Assembly (NCBI GenBank): GCA_027625915.1
Contig: JANTQA010000012.1
Span: forward strand, 11,432,501 to 11,496,500
DNA: 64,000 nucleotides
Direction: 5' to 3'
Source: Anaeramoeba flamelloides
Taxonomy: Eukaryota; Metamonada; Anaeramoebidae
Within the stretch, counting starts at the first letter, position 1. Each line of letters opens with the position of its first letter. The notes under the pieces were generated by a model. The model made no database searches, was not told the DNA's origin, and saw only the letters and a program-made list of their open reading frames with translations. Positions 62,901 to 64,000 of the stretch are shown in pieces. The position numbers and the translations under genes are program-made.

Positions 62901-64000
62901 TTAATTTATTGATTGCATAATTAAATCCCATTCTTTGAGCATTTCTGAATCTAAATTTTTTTCAATTAATTGTGTGACATTTTGGTTAATATTGGAGAAT
63001 TCTGAAAAGGATTTGACAAAAAACTCTGTTTCGTGGATATTGTCTATTGGGCAAGTAAAATCGACTCCCTCGTCGACATACTCCTCATCTTCCTCTTCCT
63101 CTTCCTCTTCCTCTTCTTCATTTTGGTAATTTTTTAAATCATTTTGATCGGTTTTTAAGCCGACTGAATTAAATTCACCAAACAGGGTACTGATTACTTT
63201 CATTGTTGTTTCGTCCATTGCATTTTCGTCGTCATTTAAAGTGTCTGGAATAGGCATATCCCTTTTTAAATAGCCAAGATCATCATCAGATTCGTAATCT
63301 GATTCTTCTTCAGAATATTCTTCTCCGCTATATTCCTTTTCGTTTTCCTTTTCATTAAGCTTTTCATTTTCATTTTCGCCCTCGGAACTTTCTTGGTAAT
63401 TGCTTTTCTGGGTTTCCTTTTGAAAGGCGATTTGCTGATTCAAAATTATGCACAATTGAAAGATTAAAGGAAGGTTATCTTGGATTATTACTGGCATTTT
63501 ATTGAAGTCCAAACGGAAGATGGATGATAAGCCTAAGAGGGCAACTTTTTTGTTATGGATTGAATTTATCCTAGTGTTTGTAATTATTTGAGACCAATTC
63601 AATAAAATGGTTTCAAATGCCTTTTGTTCAACAAGATACCCTAAAGTGATCGAGGGGTTATAGAGTAAGGCGTTGCCAATTACTCCCAAAAGGAAAATTT
63701 TCAAGGCCAAGGAGCGTTTTTCATTGATAAATCTTTTTAAAACAAATTCTAAAATATAGGTAACGATGGAATCAATTCTGCCTGTGGAATTTTGGAAGAG
63801 TGATTCGATTATTTGGCAACCGTCTATTGAATCGTTTGAGGGTAACTCTTCGTCTGCAATTAAAAATTTGGAAACGTTTATTACCAATTCCAAAATTTCG
63901 CTATTTCTATAAGTAACAAACCTTTGATTAATTTTGGAAATGATATTATCAATGGTCATTGCAATGGTTTTTATAAATTCTTCAGCCCACGTCGAATAGG
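62901..64000 (-). CDS. Importin-7/8 (NMD5/SXM1) family karyopherin, C-terminal part
   Basis: The frame runs off the right edge (upstream residues YSTWAEEFIKTIA precede the first in-window ATG at 63959), so only the last 366 or so residues are visible. Signatures of the importin-7/8 C-terminus are all in order: ALLYNPSITLGYLVEQKAFE, a short loop, NSIHNKKVALLGLSSIFRLD, a long acidic stretch with DDDLGYL, then a poly-Glu run (about 310-325 of the visible part) and CPIDNIHETEFFVKSFSEFS, matching the DE.Q.FK..FQ region of human IPO7. These HEAT-repeat receptors carry cargo such as ribosomal proteins, histones and signalling proteins into the nucleus using Ran-GTP; the N-terminal Ran-binding domain lies beyond the window. 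No intron is seen in the visible part. Confidence 0.85.
   Translation of the reverse strand, partial: YSTWAEEFIKTIAMTIDNIISKINQRFVTYRNSEILELVINVSKFLIADEELPSNDSIDGCQIIESLFQNSTGRIDSIVTYILEFVLKRFINEKRSLALKIFLLGVIGNALLYNPSITLGYLVEQKAFETILLNWSQIITNTRINSIHNKKVALLGLSSIFRLDFNKMPVIIQDNLPLIFQLCIILNQQIAFQKETQKSNYQESSEGENENEKLNEKENEKEYSGEEYSEEESDYESDDDLGYLKRDMPIPDTLNDDENAMDETTMKVISTLFGEFNSVGLKTDQNDLKNYQNEEEEEEEEEEDEEYVDEGVDFTCPIDNIHETEFFVKSFSEFSNINQNVTQLIEKNLDSEMLKEWDLIMQSIN

Noticed and set aside
1-64000. tRNA, rRNA or spliceosomal RNA genes
   Set aside because: No stretch with the expected G+C content and conserved boxes was found by eye. Only the SINE head resembles a tRNA. A covariance-model scan would be decisive.

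Overview
The window is nuclear DNA of a eukaryotic microbe with an extremely A+T-rich genome. It has GT..AG introns, asparagine- and lysine-rich proteins, poly-Asn and poly-Asp tracts, and core eukaryotic genes (SBDS, fibrillarin, importin-7/8 family, SYAP1-like BSD protein, RGS protein, DIL-domain protein). Signalling and cytoskeletal proteins with long coiled coils fit an amoeboid protist. Anaeramoeba or an amoebozoan is my best guess, but the sequence alone does not settle it. No bacterial, organellar or CRISPR features are present.

Layout. Seven protein-coding loci lie in a sea of repeats. (1) 976-3056, minus: SBDS ribosome-maturation protein, two exons, with a 370-residue tail ending in five RG/K-rich repeats. 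(2) 9881-16625, minus: a string of PH-like domains, currently three overlapping frames that look like one long gene with two frame breaks. (3) 20311-21666, minus: BSD-domain SYAP1-like protein. (4) 32000-42247, plus: a 3415-residue NT-C2/coiled-coil/DIL protein with a 449-residue segment in three tandem copies. (5) 46840-48472, minus: fibrillarin, four exons, very long GAR domain. (6) 50455-58109, minus: coiled coil-RGS-DUF547 protein whose RGS domain is split by a 5.2-kb intron. (7) 62901-64000, minus: C-terminal end of an importin-7/8-like karyopherin, running off the right edge.

Between and inside these genes are many mobile-element remnants that can be recognised by comparing the window with itself: Tc1/mariner-like foldbacks with TA duplications (4063-4508, 28318-28480, 43429-45861, 60556-61378 and an older relative at 49034-50054), a piggyBac-like family in TTAA sites (four copies), a 450-bp element with 19-bp inverted ends next to the SYAP1-like gene, a dead LINE tail with poly(A) (about 4600-5211), a tRNA-derived SINE with a perfect 10-bp target duplication (52818-53155), and several unclassified dispersed families. 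The strangest are arrays of different hairpins joined by a shared linker (17671-18440, 26050-26335, 53316-53717). One of these is a clean insertion, shown by an unfilled paralogous site at about 30.2 kb.

How the genes relate. SBDS (60S maturation), fibrillarin (rRNA 2'-O-methylation) and the importin-7/8 relative (nuclear import, including ribosomal proteins in other species) all touch ribosome biogenesis, but they are scattered singletons and I infer no operon or cluster. The RGS and DIL proteins belong to G-protein signalling and cytoskeletal/cargo scaffolding. Introns in SBDS and fibrillarin are 120-175 bp or less, so the 5.2-kb repeat-filled RGS intron stands out.
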